From Novipirellula herctigrandis (GTDB taxonomy: Bacteria > Planctomycetota > Planctomycetia > Pirellulales > Pirellulaceae): DNA of 64,000 nucleotides. The first letter of the stretch is position 1. Each line of letters opens with the position of its first letter. The position numbers were made by a program, and so were the translations under genes. The notes beneath the pieces were generated by a model. That model made no database searches. It was given only the letters and a program-made list of their open reading frames with translations, and had not been told where the DNA came from. This document shows positions 55,563 through 64,000 of the stretch, one piece after another. The stretch spans positions 4,190,623 through 4,254,622 of the forward strand of contig SJPJ01000001.1 of NCBI GenBank assembly GCA_007859835.1, in the 5' to 3' direction.

Positions 55563-57646
55563 TACGAAAGTACTCCTTCGTCAGTAAGCAGATCGCGTAG
55601 CGTGGCCAACACGTCGCATTTGATGAAAATAAAACGATCAACTCCCGCTTCACGCCAAGCCGACTCGTTGTCCGCTGGGTGGCCGGCCAGAACAATTGAT
55701 CGTGCCCCTGCCGCCTTGAGTGCAGGCGTCACCGACGGGACCATTTCGGGATAAAGTTTGTCACTTGAACAGATGACTGCGATATTTGCGCCGCTTTCTT
55801 TGAACGCGGCTGACGCTGAGTCAGCGTCTTTGAAACCATCGTTCGAAATCACTTCGAAGCCACCGGCTTCGAAGAAGTTCTTGGCGAACGTGGCGCGGCC
55901 CGTGTGATGGGCAACAGGGCCCATATTCGCCAGGAATACTCGAGGGCGTTGCCCCTTGGTCGTGCACCATACGTCGCTTGCATCACGCAGCTCTTCAAAC
56001 GGCTGAGCAAACAAGTGAGGTTCGATCGCGGTGATATCGGTCGTCGTTTTGTGGAAGCCAAGTGCTCGGGCGATTTGGCCAATCGACGCGCCCTCGCTAG
56101 CAGCCTTGAAACAGGCTGACGACAAGTCCGTTTCGAGTGACATGTCGGCAATGTCTGCCGCTTTGGATTCTTGACGCTTCGCCGCAGCGGTTCGAAGTCC
56201 GGCCACATCGACGGGCCGCTGATCAAGCTGTTCTTCGGCCAAGTTAGGGAACTCGCTGACGCCCGTGATCCCTTCGCGACGCGTCGCAATGTCTTTGGCC
56301 CTGGGTGCGTAAGCGGCATCGATTTGCGATGCCACCGAGCCACTCTTCAAAGCAGCGAGCATGCCGCCTTCACCCTGAATGTCCTGGAAAATGCTCCAAG
56401 CTTTTTCGGCAAGCTGCGAACTTAGCTTCTCCATGAACCAGCTTCCACCAGCCGGGTCGACGACGTAGTTGAGATGTGATTCTTCGTCGAGAATCAGCAC
56501 CGTATTACGAGCAATTCGCCGACTAAATTCGTTCGGCAGTTGAGCTGCTTGATCGAACGGAACCGAAGTAACGGCATCCGCACCACCGATAATTCCCGCA
56601 AATGCAGCGACTGTATTTCGCAGCAAATTGACGTACGGGTCACGCTGTGTCAGAACGCGGTTGCCGGTTCGCGTGTGAAGTTTCATCCCAACAGGCGATC
56701 CCCCACAAGCCTCAACCACTCGGGCCCACAATTGGCGGGCGGCACGCAGTTTTGAAATCGCGAGGAAATGGTGCGTTCCAAGGCTGAGACGGAACAAGAT
56801 TTGGTTTGCGGCTCGGTCAATCGACATGCCTGCATCAGTCATCGCCCGCAGGTATTCGACAGCGGTTGCCATCGCCATCGCGATGTCCTGGGCTGCCGTT
56901 GCTCCAGCATCGTGATACGGTGCGGTGTCAACACTAACGGCGGTTACATGGGGGTAATGCTGTGACGTCCACTTCGCAAGGTCGGCCAATTGGGTCAACG
57001 CGGTTTCTGCGGAAACCGGCAAGCTGCCTTCGCGAGCGAGTGCCGCAAGCGGGTCGGCATTGAACGCTCCACGAGCCTTTGCGGGAATCACGCCACGATT
57101 GTCCCAAAGCCCCGCCAATGTCGCGGCTGCAGGAAGAAACGCGGCTCCGGAGTCAAGCGTGACGTCGATAATATCGAGGCCCACTTTCTTCAACATCGCA
57201 TCGAAGTCTTCGACATCATAAGCCATCACACCATCTTGGCCGACCGTGTCGCCAACCTTGTTTGGCTCGAGACCTTGGCGAGCGGCAGGATCAAGCTTGA
57301 CCAGGACGGAAGTCACGCCACCTTCCAAGTCCGCCAGGATCGCTTTGTTGGCGACCGCGATGTCGGGGTGAGCGTGTTCTTGACGAAGGTCGGTGCCACC
57401 GAGAACGCTACCAAGTGGCTTGCTACCACGGACGAACGGCATGGAACCAGGGAACCCAGTCGGGTTTGACCCTTCTAGTTGGTCACGCCGCGTGTAGACC
57501 GGCTGAATGTCGATCCCTTCGTAAGTGTGCGAGACCAGTTTCTTTTCAAACGGAGCACCGTGCAGGGTCTCTTCGACCGTCGTACGCCACGTTTCGTACT
57601 CGACGGTGGGAAAGTCGTCTTTAACAGACAATTTGGAGGTCGACAT
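55562..57646 (-). CDS. mutA: Methylmalonyl-CoA mutase small subunit
   Basis: 694 residues from the ATG at 57646; a longer frame exists upstream. The barrel and the B12-like domain match MutA, and as usual for this subunit the cobalamin motif is degenerate ([18 protein letters not shown] in place of DxHxxG). It has no activity alone but completes the heterodimer with MutB. Starts 103 bases after the epimerase gene. Confidence 0.95.
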   Translation of the reverse strand: MSTSKLSVKDDFPTVEYETWRTTVEETLHGAPFEKKLVSHTYEGIDIQPVYTRRDQLEGSNPTGFPGSMPFVRGSKPLGSVLGGTDLRQEHAHPDIAVANKAILADLEGGVTSVLVKLDPAARQGLEPNKVGDTVGQDGVMAYDVEDFDAMLKKVGLDIIDVTLDSGAAFLPAAATLAGLWDNRGVIPAKARGAFNADPLAALAREGSLPVSAETALTQLADLAKWTSQHYPHVTAVSVDTAPYHDAGATAAQDIAMAMATAVEYLRAMTDAGMSIDRAANQILFRLSLGTHHFLAISKLRAARQLWARVVEACGGSPVGMKLHTRTGNRVLTQRDPYVNLLRNTVAAFAGIIGGADAVTSVPFDQAAQLPNEFSRRIARNTVLILDEESHLNYVVDPAGGSWFMEKLSSQLAEKAWSIFQDIQGEGGMLAALKSGSVASQIDAAYAPRAKDIATRREGITGVSEFPNLAEEQLDQRPVDVAGLRTAAAKRQESKAADIADMSLETDLSSACFKAASEGASIGQIARALGFHKTTTDITAIEPHLFAQPFEELRDASDVWCTTKGQRPRVFLANMGPVAHHTGRATFAKNFFEAGGFEVISNDGFKDADSASAAFKESGANIAVICSSDKLYPEMVPSVTPALKAAGARSIVLAGHPADNESAWREAGVDRFIFIKCDVLATLRDLLTDEGVLS

Positions 57647-57749
57647 CGATTGCCTCAAAGGGAGAAGTGATATTGTCGTAAGTGGCCGCTTTTCGCCGCC
57701 ACAAGTTTGTCGTTTGCCTTGGTGACTCAAAGCCACCACGAAACGCCAA

Positions 57750-58160
57750 TCAGTGAGCCGGTTGGCACAATTCGGTCAGCACGCCACAACTGCTTTTCGG
57801 ATGAACAAATGCAATTTGTGCTTGATGGGCCCCAGGACGAGGGACGTCGTCAATCATCCGAACGCCGCCTTCTTTGTATTCGGCGATTCGAGCTTTGATA
57901 TCGTCGACGGTGAAGGCCAAATGGTGCAACCCCTCGCCCCGTTTTTCGATAAATTTGGCAATCGCACTCTCAGGGTCCGTCGGCTCAAGTAGTTCAAGTC
58001 GAACATCATTGATCAAATAGAATGCAACACGAACCTTTTGGCTCGGCACTTCTTCGGTCCCTTCGTACTGGGCGCCAAGCGTGCCTTCGTAGAACGAGCG
58101 TTGATCGTCGAGTGAGCGGACGGCAATGCCGACGTGGTTGAGTGATTTAACTGGGGTCAT
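57750..58160 (-). CDS. mce: Methylmalonyl-CoA epimerase
   Basis: 136 residues with GGAG nine bases before the ATG. Glyoxalase/VOC fold: LNHVGIAV (metal His9), FYLINDVRLELLEP, LHHLAFTVDDI and VLTELCQ (metal Glu). It interconverts the S and R forms of methylmalonyl-CoA, linking mutase and decarboxylase. First gene of the mce-mutA-mutB run. Confidence 0.95.
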   Translation of the reverse strand: MTPVKSLNHVGIAVRSLDDQRSFYEGTLGAQYEGTEEVPSQKVRVAFYLINDVRLELLEPTDPESAIAKFIEKRGEGLHHLAFTVDDIKARIAEYKEGGVRMIDDVPRPGAHQAQIAFVHPKSSCGVLTELCQPAH

Positions 58161-58515
58161 TTATCGGTGCTCCGGTGATGGGTCAATTTCGTAGCAGAAG
58201 TCGTCAAGACTCTCGATGAATCGATGCTAGGAACGAAAGTTTAGCCGTTATACCTAAACCTGTGCAGAACCCCAATGGATAGCGACAAATTGCCTAAACT
58301 AGGAAAACTGGGGGCGGTCATGCGGGCGTAGAGAACCCACGAAGGCAAGAAGAGTCACCGTTGAGAAATAGAGCGAGACGCGGCGGCTTTTATTGTCGGT
58401 GTGACGGCCGTCCGCAAGTGCCGTCTTGCACTTTGCGAAAATGCATCATGGAGCGACTTTTCAAGAGCGCAGACGACCGGTTCGCCTTGCAGACGGCCGG
58501 TTCGACTTAACGCTA
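58161..58515. other. Intergenic region upstream of mce
   Basis: 355 bases. It should hold the mce promoter (on the minus strand) and the end of the repeat-protein transcript. A 16-bp element gcagacgaccggttcg at 58469-58484 recurs with one change at 58489-58504. I looked for a cobalamin riboswitch core because the operon uses B12 and did not find one. Nothing else recognised. Confidence 0.6.
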
Positions 58516-58968
58516 TCAACGATGCCGGCGGCCTGGGAAGCGGCTTTCGTGACGGTGCTGCTCGATGAAGAGCGGGTCGTCCAGAAGATCGGGCACCTTG
58601 AAACTACCCGATTGATAGGGATCGTTGATGTAGCCGAGCCCGTACGGAGCGACGCTGCCGACCGTGGAATATCCATACACCGGATACGTATAGGCCTGAT
58701 AGCGATGGCCAGAATACCCAAGGCCCGAATATTGGTGGCCCGAATATTGGTGGCCCGAATATTGGTGGCCCGAATATTGGTGGCCCGAATATTGGTGGCC
58801 CGAATAGCCAAACCCTGAAATCCCTCCGATGCCAATTCGGATGCTAAAGCCGCTTTGAGGGGAGCTGCGATGGTGGCTATGACGATTGTAATGTCGACCC
58901 TTAGCCTCCGCGTTGCTGCAAATAAACGAGCAAGCGATCACCGCAACCAAAAAGAATCGACTCATCAT
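58516..58968 (-). CDS. Secreted Gly/Tyr/His protein with YSGHQ repeats
   Basis: 150 residues. A signal peptide (FFLVAVIACSFICSNAEA) is followed by a basic, His-rich stretch, a glycine segment (IRIGIGGISGFG), then YSGHQ repeated five times in a row and a Gly/Tyr tail ending in an acidic and basic end. The repeats look like a structural or metal-binding (His) surface. No domain recognised. It is likely an envelope protein. The repeat DNA reads as ARILV on the other strand, which is spurious. Confidence 0.7.
   Translation of the reverse strand: MMSRFFLVAVIACSFICSNAEAKGRHYNRHSHHRSSPQSGFSIRIGIGGISGFGYSGHQYSGHQYSGHQYSGHQYSGHQYSGLGYSGHRYQAYTYPVYGYSTVGSVAPYGLGYINDPYQSGSFKVPDLLDDPLFIEQHRHESRFPGRRHR
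58722..58796. repeat. Five exact 15-bp tandem repeats encoding YSGHQ
   Basis: The unit ggcccgaatattggt is present five times with no gap, in frame with the secreted protein. Adjacent partial units give YSGLG and YSGHR. Identity at every base, including third positions, points to recent expansion. Confidence 0.95.
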
Positions 58969-59123
58969 TTTATTCCTAACCTAGTCCCCAACGCTCCGAG
59001 TTTGACGTTGAAAGTTTACGTCCTAGTTAGGCAAAGGGTAACGAAAATGCGCGTGGATTCGCACAAATCTCGTCCTCGCCATCATCACATTCCGTCTAGA
59101 TGCATCGAAGGAGACACCGTTGG

Positions 59124-60542
59124 CTACCAACGACGGCGATGGTGCCGCTCGCCAGCTCGGCGGGCGTGTGATTCCAAGGCTGCACCGGCTGCGTGAGCCA
59201 TCGCGTTAACCAACACTTGTGTCATCGGATGTGTGGCAACACGCGTGACCTTGTCCATCACCGTCGGTCCCCATCGCTGCGAGGATCGAATTTCTTGCCA
59301 CAACGATTCAACATCACTCTCACCCTTGGCACGATACAAAGCATCGGTCACATCAAGCGTTCCGATAAATTGACATTGCGCCGAATCAAACTCCAACGCC
59401 CGAAAACGTTGGATCAATTGGCCAAGAGCATCCATCATGGATTGCATGTGCAGCAAACTCTGCCGTCGCTGTTCTGCCGCTTCCTCCAATTTCCCGATTT
59501 CCACATCCACACCGGCTAGGCGTGAAACAATTTGATCGTCGGTCAATTCCGGCGTTTGAGCCGCTCGGCGATCGAGCTCCCGCGTGTCGGCTTGCTCAAG
59601 CATCTTGCGGAAAATCACGATTGCTTCGCGATAGTACGCACCTCGAGTTCCCTCAAGATCAGTCAACTCCGCTTCAATGCCCTGTGTTTGCATTGTCGCT
59701 TGGTCGAGTAACTTGATTTGAGCGTTGCGTTGCTGCTCAAGCTGTTGTAGCTCGCTGACTCTGCTAGAAAACCCAAAACGATTGGCGGCATCGTCACGAT
59801 GCTTTTCCAGTTCGGCCATCACAGTATCAAACGCTGCGCGATCTTGAACAATGATTTCTCGCATCTGTTCAGGCGTTTTTTGAAGAAAGTCGTAACCCTG
59901 TTTTGCTTTGTTGTAGTTGATGTAACGGGCCAACCATCGATCCATTCGGCGAGTCAAGCCGCGATGCTTGTACTGGCTTGTCCCAAACCCTCGTTCGCGC
60001 AAGTACTGAAAAAGTGTGCTTTCGTCGTACGAGGGCAGCTTCCCAGCAGCGTCTTGTTCGATTTCTTTCAAGTTTGCTTCCGCTCGCTCGAGTGCTGCTT
60101 CGGCGATCGCCGCTCGATCCGACAAGGTCACAAACTCAGCGGACTTCCGCAATTCCGCTTCGACTTGGTTGGCGATTTCTTCGATAGCCTCCTTCACTTC
60201 ATCTCGTTGGGCGTTCATCGTCAACAGCGCCGACTCAAGCTCCTTTCGCTGTTGGTTCGCTCGTTCAAGTTGATCTTGGACGTGTTGCCGTTGAATTTCT
60301 TTTCGACGCAGGACATCAGCCAATTGGCTGCGCACGTCGACCCACGTCTTGAGAATTGCGTCGCGGCTCAGCTCGGGCAAATAGTGCTCGGCCAATTCAA
60401 CGAGCGCCTCGCCACGATGGTCTTCGAGGTTGTCTCGTTCCTCATGCGAAGTCGCTTGTGTACGTTCCTGTTCCAACCGCTGTTGGGCGTTGGAATAAGC
60501 GTCCATTAATTGGCGATGGACAACGGGTCCAGATATGGGCAT
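59124..60542 (-). CDS. Long coiled-coil protein of unknown function
   Basis: 472 residues, almost all helical with two long coiled-coil stretches (residues about 70-170 and 240-300), rich in Glu, Gln, Arg and Ala. A central segment (DESTLFQYLRERGFGTSQYKHRGLTRRMDRWLARYINYNKAKQGYDF) is the most conserved-looking. No signal peptide. It follows the small membrane protein at 60552 by nine bases on the same strand, and the TelA-like gene is divergent upstream, so the three may act together. Confidence 0.75.
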   Translation of the reverse strand: MPISGPVVHRQLMDAYSNAQQRLEQERTQATSHEERDNLEDHRGEALVELAEHYLPELSRDAILKTWVDVRSQLADVLRRKEIQRQHVQDQLERANQQRKELESALLTMNAQRDEVKEAIEEIANQVEAELRKSAEFVTLSDRAAIAEAALERAEANLKEIEQDAAGKLPSYDESTLFQYLRERGFGTSQYKHRGLTRRMDRWLARYINYNKAKQGYDFLQKTPEQMREIIVQDRAAFDTVMAELEKHRDDAANRFGFSSRVSELQQLEQQRNAQIKLLDQATMQTQGIEAELTDLEGTRGAYYREAIVIFRKMLEQADTRELDRRAAQTPELTDDQIVSRLAGVDVEIGKLEEAAEQRRQSLLHMQSMMDALGQLIQRFRALEFDSAQCQFIGTLDVTDALYRAKGESDVESLWQEIRSSQRWGPTVMDKVTRVATHPMTQVLVNAMAHAAGAALESHARRAGERHHRRRW

Positions 60543-60551
60543 TAATGAATC

Positions 60552-60971
60552 CTAAGCAAAGAAAAACCACAAGCCACCGGCAACCACCGCAATCGATCCG
60601 GCTGTGAATGCAATCCGATCGCGCCAAACCCAACAATGCGCCAAGAAGGTTTGCATGCCCGGCTTGGGGTCTTCGTATGTGTTCACGGTTGCCAAATACT
60701 GATCGATTGCCATATCGATTTCTGCTGCGGTCACTTTATCGCCAGTGACCTTTGCAGTCTGAATCAGTTTGTCACGAAGCCCCGAACGGATGTCATCGCG
60801 GCGAAACATTTCCTCAGCGGTTTCGCGGCGGTTACGAAGCTCTCGAGCGACATCCATCACCCGTAGCGTCTCCTCAAGCGACAGGTTTTGTCCTGGTAAC
60901 TCAATCTCCGACAATGACTTTCTCTGCTGCGGCGGCGGAGCAGTTTGTTGGCTTTGGGAGGCATTCGACAT
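60552..60971 (-). CDS. Small helical protein with C-terminal membrane anchor (DUF6384-like?)
   Basis: 139 residues: a Ser/Gln/Pro start, then a helical region (SLEETLRVMDVARELRNRRETAEEMFRRDD) and one C-terminal hydrophobic segment (IAFTAGSIAVVAGGLWFFF), a tail anchor with the helical part in the cytosol. I associate this with the planctomycete DUF6384 group, but not firmly. It heads the two-gene run with the coiled-coil protein. Confidence 0.7.
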   Translation of the reverse strand: MSNASQSQQTAPPPQQRKSLSEIELPGQNLSLEETLRVMDVARELRNRRETAEEMFRRDDIRSGLRDKLIQTAKVTGDKVTAAEIDMAIDQYLATVNTYEDPKPGMQTFLAHCWVWRDRIAFTAGSIAVVAGGLWFFFA

Positions 60972-61248
60972 GAAGCGAAAATCAGGGCTGCGAGGAAACA
61001 GGATTGTGAAGAAATTGCGCTGATTTCAGTATTCTACGGCGTTGGCACCGTTTGCCTACAGTGTTTGCCTTCTTTGCAAAGAACAGGTCCCAAGATTTGA
61101 GACCTTTTCACAATATTTGAACCGCCAGAGGCCGGAAATGCGTCACCGGGACGATTGCCTTGGCCCTCCTTTGGCCCTAATCTAAAGAGGTGAAACGATT
61201 CCTATTTTTTGGCGTGCTTTACGCCACCCCCCTTGGAGATTCCTCGGT

Positions 61249-62499
61249 ATGTCCGACCAAGCGCAAGCGTCTGCATCGCAACCTGCTGATTCCCAAACTA
61301 AAACTGCCGTTGAAAAAGCTGCGGAACGAGACACCAACTCCATGCGTGAGTATCTCGATCGCGCAATGGTTGTCCTGAAAAAATTTGGTGGCGAAAACAA
61401 GAATGCCGCCCCTCAAGAATTGATTTCGCTGCTCGAAGAGGTCCGTTACATCGATGAAGCCAAGGTGGTGGCGATCGCGGACGTGATCAAGCATATGAGC
61501 GAATTCAACTCGCTCGTCCGTGAGAATGTCGAAAGCATCAAGATTGGTGACCGCTACATGGACATTTCCCAGATGTTTGACTCCGTTCGCGAGGACAGCA
61601 AGCGTTTGATCTCACAATTGGATGATGGCAAAATCAGCGGCACCGAGAAGGTGTCGAATTGGTGGATGAAGATTCGCCGAGGATCCCCAAACGATCGTTT
61701 TGAAAAAATTGTTGAAGTTTATGGCGACGTCTCCAAAGACACCCGAGAGGCGCTCACGAAAGAAGAAGCGATCATGGAAGCCTACATCGACTTCCGTTTT
61801 GCTTTGAAGGAAGCCGAAGTGCTATCGCGAGAACTACTCGACAAGCATTCGCCGATGTTGCAACAGGCCAAAGACGGATTGGCAGAGGCACAACACGCCC
61901 TGGACTCCTACACCGGTACCGAAGAAGGTATTAAGAGCAAACTCGAACTCTCGCGTGATGAATCTCGTTTCAAATTCGAAAAAGAAGACGAAACGTATCA
62001 ATTGCTAAAAGATATCGCCGAGAACCTTGAAATTGGTTACGACGTCGGTGAAACACTGATCACAAAACTAAAGCAAACGCACGATGTCAAGGAACGCGTC
62101 TATCGTCGAGCGGTAACGTTCTTTACCACCAACGAGCATGTCTTCACAATTCTCGGGACGGTCTACACAAGCCAACACGGGTTGAACGAAATCACGCAGG
62201 CGACCGAAGCGATGAAGGACGGCGTGAACAAGGGACTCGAAGATGTCGCAACACTTGGCCGATCACTTGAACGAGCGGCATTGAAAGCTGGATATGGCAG
62301 CACGATCAATCCCGAATCGGTACAAAAATTGGTCGACGCTATCAGTGGGTTCCAAATCGAGTCACTCGAGATGATTGCCGACCTACGTCGCGAGAGCGAA
62401 GAGAGCACCAAGGCAATTCGCGCGAGCGTCGAAGAGGGCAAGAAAAAGTACCAAGAAACGCTCGCTCGTCACGCCCGAGGCGAACTCGGCAAGTCATAG
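61249..62499 (+). CDS. TelA-like helical protein of unknown function
   Basis: 416 residues. Mostly helical and charged, no membrane span; the body (for example SNWWMKIRRGSPNDRFEKIVEVYGDV and VYRRAVTFFTTNEHVFTILGTVYTSQHGLNEITQATEAMKDGVNKGLEDV) is reminiscent of TelA/toxic-anion-resistance proteins, which pair with small membrane partners. That link is a weak guess. It diverges from the DUF6384-like gene across 277 bases and overlaps the end of mqnD by six bases. Confidence 0.65.
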   Translation: MSDQAQASASQPADSQTKTAVEKAAERDTNSMREYLDRAMVVLKKFGGENKNAAPQELISLLEEVRYIDEAKVVAIADVIKHMSEFNSLVRENVESIKIGDRYMDISQMFDSVREDSKRLISQLDDGKISGTEKVSNWWMKIRRGSPNDRFEKIVEVYGDVSKDTREALTKEEAIMEAYIDFRFALKEAEVLSRELLDKHSPMLQQAKDGLAEAQHALDSYTGTEEGIKSKLELSRDESRFKFEKEDETYQLLKDIAENLEIGYDVGETLITKLKQTHDVKERVYRRAVTFFTTNEHVFTILGTVYTSQHGLNEITQATEAMKDGVNKGLEDVATLGRSLERAALKAGYGSTINPESVQKLVDAISGFQIESLEMIADLRRESEESTKAIRASVEEGKKKYQETLARHARGELGKS

Positions 62500-63330
62500 T
62501 CGTTGGCTATAGACTTCAATTCCACCGCGGCCAATCTTGGCGCGGTAGGACAGCTCGGCAAGTGCTCGCCGCCCGACGCTCCCTAAATCAACCGTCCAAT
62601 CATTCACGTAAAGATGGACGTGCTGCATCAAGACATCGTCATTGAATTCTTGCGCGTAATCCCGCATCGTCGGCAATGCAGCGGAAGGGGCCGCGCGAGC
62701 AAACTCGATCGAATCGTGAACGACCGATTGAATGGTCCCGATCGTGGACGCAGGTAAGCTTCGCCGAGCGACCAATCCGCCAAGCGGAAGTGGGCAACTT
62801 GTCTCCAATTCCCATCGCGTCCCGAGGTCCTCAACCAGACCAAGTCCCTCTTGTGAATAGGTGAACCGACCTTCGTGTATACAAACGCCATAGTCCGCTT
62901 CGCCACGAGCTAGCCTTGGCATGATCTCCGAGAAAACACACTGCTCAACCGTCGCCGTGTCCGGATAAAACAAACGAAACAAAAGCGTCGCGGTGGTATG
63001 CTCACCAGGACACAAAACAACTTGACCGGAATGCTTTGGCGCGTCTTGCTGATCGGCGGAGGACGAGAGAAGCAACGGCCCAACGCCAAAACCAATTGCC
63101 GAACCCGACGGCAACACAATCGTTTCGTCTGCCAATAATAGGGCCGCATGAAAGCTTGTCTTGGCGACATCAAAATCGCCACCGAACAATCCTTCGTTCA
63201 GTTCTTGGATGTCGAGCAAACGAATCTGAAAATCGAGTCCTCGCCAATCAACCAACCGATTCATCAACGCATGAAACGCGAACGTGTCGTTCGGACAGGT
63301 CGAGATGCCGAGTTGAATGGTTGTCGTCAC
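62494..63330 (-). CDS. mqnD: 1,4-dihydroxy-6-naphthoate synthase
   Basis: 278 residues from the GTG at 63330, which overlaps the mqnB stop as GTGA. LGISTCPNDTFAFHAL is the MqnD signature; LPSGSAIGFGVGPLL, VLCPGEHTTATLLFRLFY and FTYSQEGLGLVEDLG complete the periplasmic-binding-like fold. It acts in the futalosine branch of menaquinone synthesis, on cyclic dehypoxanthinyl futalosine. Confidence 0.93.
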   Translation of the reverse strand: MTTTIQLGISTCPNDTFAFHALMNRLVDWRGLDFQIRLLDIQELNEGLFGGDFDVAKTSFHAALLLADETIVLPSGSAIGFGVGPLLLSSSADQQDAPKHSGQVVLCPGEHTTATLLFRLFYPDTATVEQCVFSEIMPRLARGEADYGVCIHEGRFTYSQEGLGLVEDLGTRWELETSCPLPLGGLVARRSLPASTIGTIQSVVHDSIEFARAAPSAALPTMRDYAQEFNDDVLMQHVHLYVNDWTVDLGSVGRRALAELSYRAKIGRGGIEVYSQRL

Positions 63331-63932
63331 TCGCTTACACGTTGGGTTTGGAGGAACAATTCCGCAGCGGCACGAAGGGAGTGCTCGATTTGCCAACGCG
63401 AATGGTCGCGATCGCCTGCTTGATTAGAGATTCCACGAAGGATGACAACAGGAGTATGGACTAGCTTACAGGCAAGCGCCACAGCGTAACCTTCCATGTC
63501 TTCGGCATCGGCATTACCGCGACGATGGGCATCGGCAAACGCTGCCGATGCGGCACAGACACTAACGAGCCTTAATGAGGAAGTCGATTCGAGTGCAAGC
63601 GAATCATCGATATCGCCAAAATGCTTCCACCCGAGTTCCGACGCTGGCCGATGGTTTTGGCCGACGCCTACACCAATACCATCACAACGAACTTGGCCAA
63701 ACTCGTATGCTGACCCAATTCGACATGAAGCGGAAAGTGATCCCGCAATGCCAATCAAATAAACTCGCGCCGGGGCATGCTGGGCAATCAGTTGAGCTGA
63801 ACGGGCTGCCGCAGCGACCAAGCCAAAACCGCATAGCTCGATGATGCCGGATGAATTTGAAATCGCTCCCGATATCATCGGCTCGATGATTTGGCGTTCA
63901 AGTTCGGTTGGAATCAAAATCAAGTTGGTCAA
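63327..63932 (-). CDS. mqnB: Futalosine hydrolase
   Basis: 201 residues from a TTG at 63932 with GGGAAA about ten bases ahead. The nucleosidase fold shows GFGLVAAAARSAQ, YLIGIAGSLS, and ADAEDMEGYAVALAC, whose MEG is the nucleoside-binding loop. It removes hypoxanthine or adenine from futalosine compounds to give dehypoxanthinyl futalosine. Coupled to mqnD by overlap; mqnA and mqnC are not in the window. Confidence 0.9.
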   Translation of the reverse strand: MTNLILIPTELERQIIEPMISGAISNSSGIIELCGFGLVAAAARSAQLIAQHAPARVYLIGIAGSLSASCRIGSAYEFGQVRCDGIGVGVGQNHRPASELGWKHFGDIDDSLALESTSSLRLVSVCAASAAFADAHRRGNADAEDMEGYAVALACKLVHTPVVILRGISNQAGDRDHSRWQIEHSLRAAAELFLQTQRVSE

Positions 63933-64000
63933 CGGATCGAATTTCCCTTTAGTGTAGAACCATTCTACTCTGGCAGTGCGGTTCTGGCGGGTTCGGCCCG

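Noticed and set aside
55562-57646. Degenerate cobalamin motif in mutA as a defect
   Set aside because: Loss of the B12 motif is normal for the small subunit of this mutase.
58161-58515. Cobalamin riboswitch upstream of mce-mutA-mutB
   Set aside because: Expected from the B12 enzyme, but no conserved core or B12 box could be seen on either strand.
58426-58818. Plus-strand frame with ARILV repeats
   Set aside because: It is the antisense reading of the YSGHQ repeats; the minus-strand gene has the signal peptide and sensible composition.
59799-60509. Plus-strand Phe/Leu-rich frame opposite the coiled-coil gene
   Set aside because: Composition mirrors the antisense of Glu/Gln-rich coiled coil; no start signal.
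63954-63968. GTAGAA/TTCTAC inverted repeat near the right edge
   Set aside because: Too short and too close to the window end to interpret.

Overview
The window looks like a chromosomal segment of a planctomycete, most likely of the Pirellulaceae/Rhodopirellula group. This is inferred from gene content, not from a marker gene. The pointers are secreted proteins rich in Tyr/Pro/Gly, a DUF1080 protein, PQQ-propeller and zinc-ribbon membrane proteins, a futalosine menaquinone route, a CitG-like gene beside a QueD-like gene, and frequent GTG/TTG starts. I see no rRNA, tRNA, CRISPR array or transposase.

Layout. (1) 1-8972, plus strand: an exopolysaccharide cluster cut by the left edge. It holds five glycosyltransferases, a hexapeptide acetyltransferase, a WcaJ-type initiating sugar transferase and a fused Gfo/Idh/MocA-SDR protein. 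(2) 8991-23260: housekeeping genes. These are proC (minus strand), the plus-strand run argB / ArgD-like / argF / rph / tdk, a minus-strand set (EamA transporter, alpha/beta hydrolase, CitG-like, QueD-like), a DUF1080 protein, a DRE-TIM aldolase, a Ser/Thr kinase and an FKBP isomerase. The ArgD-like protein has lost its PLP-binding lysine. (3) 23274-25810: an SF2 helicase and a DUF932 protein, the most accessory-looking segment, with a 16-bp tandem repeat and operator-like palindromes. (4) 25977-30460: a YtfQRT-YjfF-type sugar ABC transporter. (5) 30659-45570: a TlpA-type thioredoxin, truB, mog, an SGNH hydrolase with an altered catalytic His, a receiver protein, the MoxR/DUF58/transglutaminase trio, an acryloyl-CoA-reductase-like oxidoreductase, pilT and a PQQ-propeller protein. 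(6) 45887-58160: a near-complete methylmalonyl-CoA set. (7) 58516-62499: a repeat-bearing secreted protein and three coiled-coil or helical proteins of unknown function. (8) 62494-63932: mqnB-mqnD.

How it works together. Block 6 encodes a sodium-pumping methylmalonyl-CoA decarboxylase (alpha, biotin, small membrane and beta subunits), a succinate:propionyl-CoA-type CoA transferase, both methylmalonyl-CoA mutase subunits, the mutase chaperone MeaB and methylmalonyl-CoA epimerase. Together these can turn succinate into propionate while exporting Na+, or run in reverse to use propionate. Menaquinone made through mqnB/mqnD would suit an upstream fumarate reductase, which is not in this window. 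Regions 1 and 4 point to building surface polysaccharide and taking up sugars. All functions are assigned by reading motifs; no database search was run.
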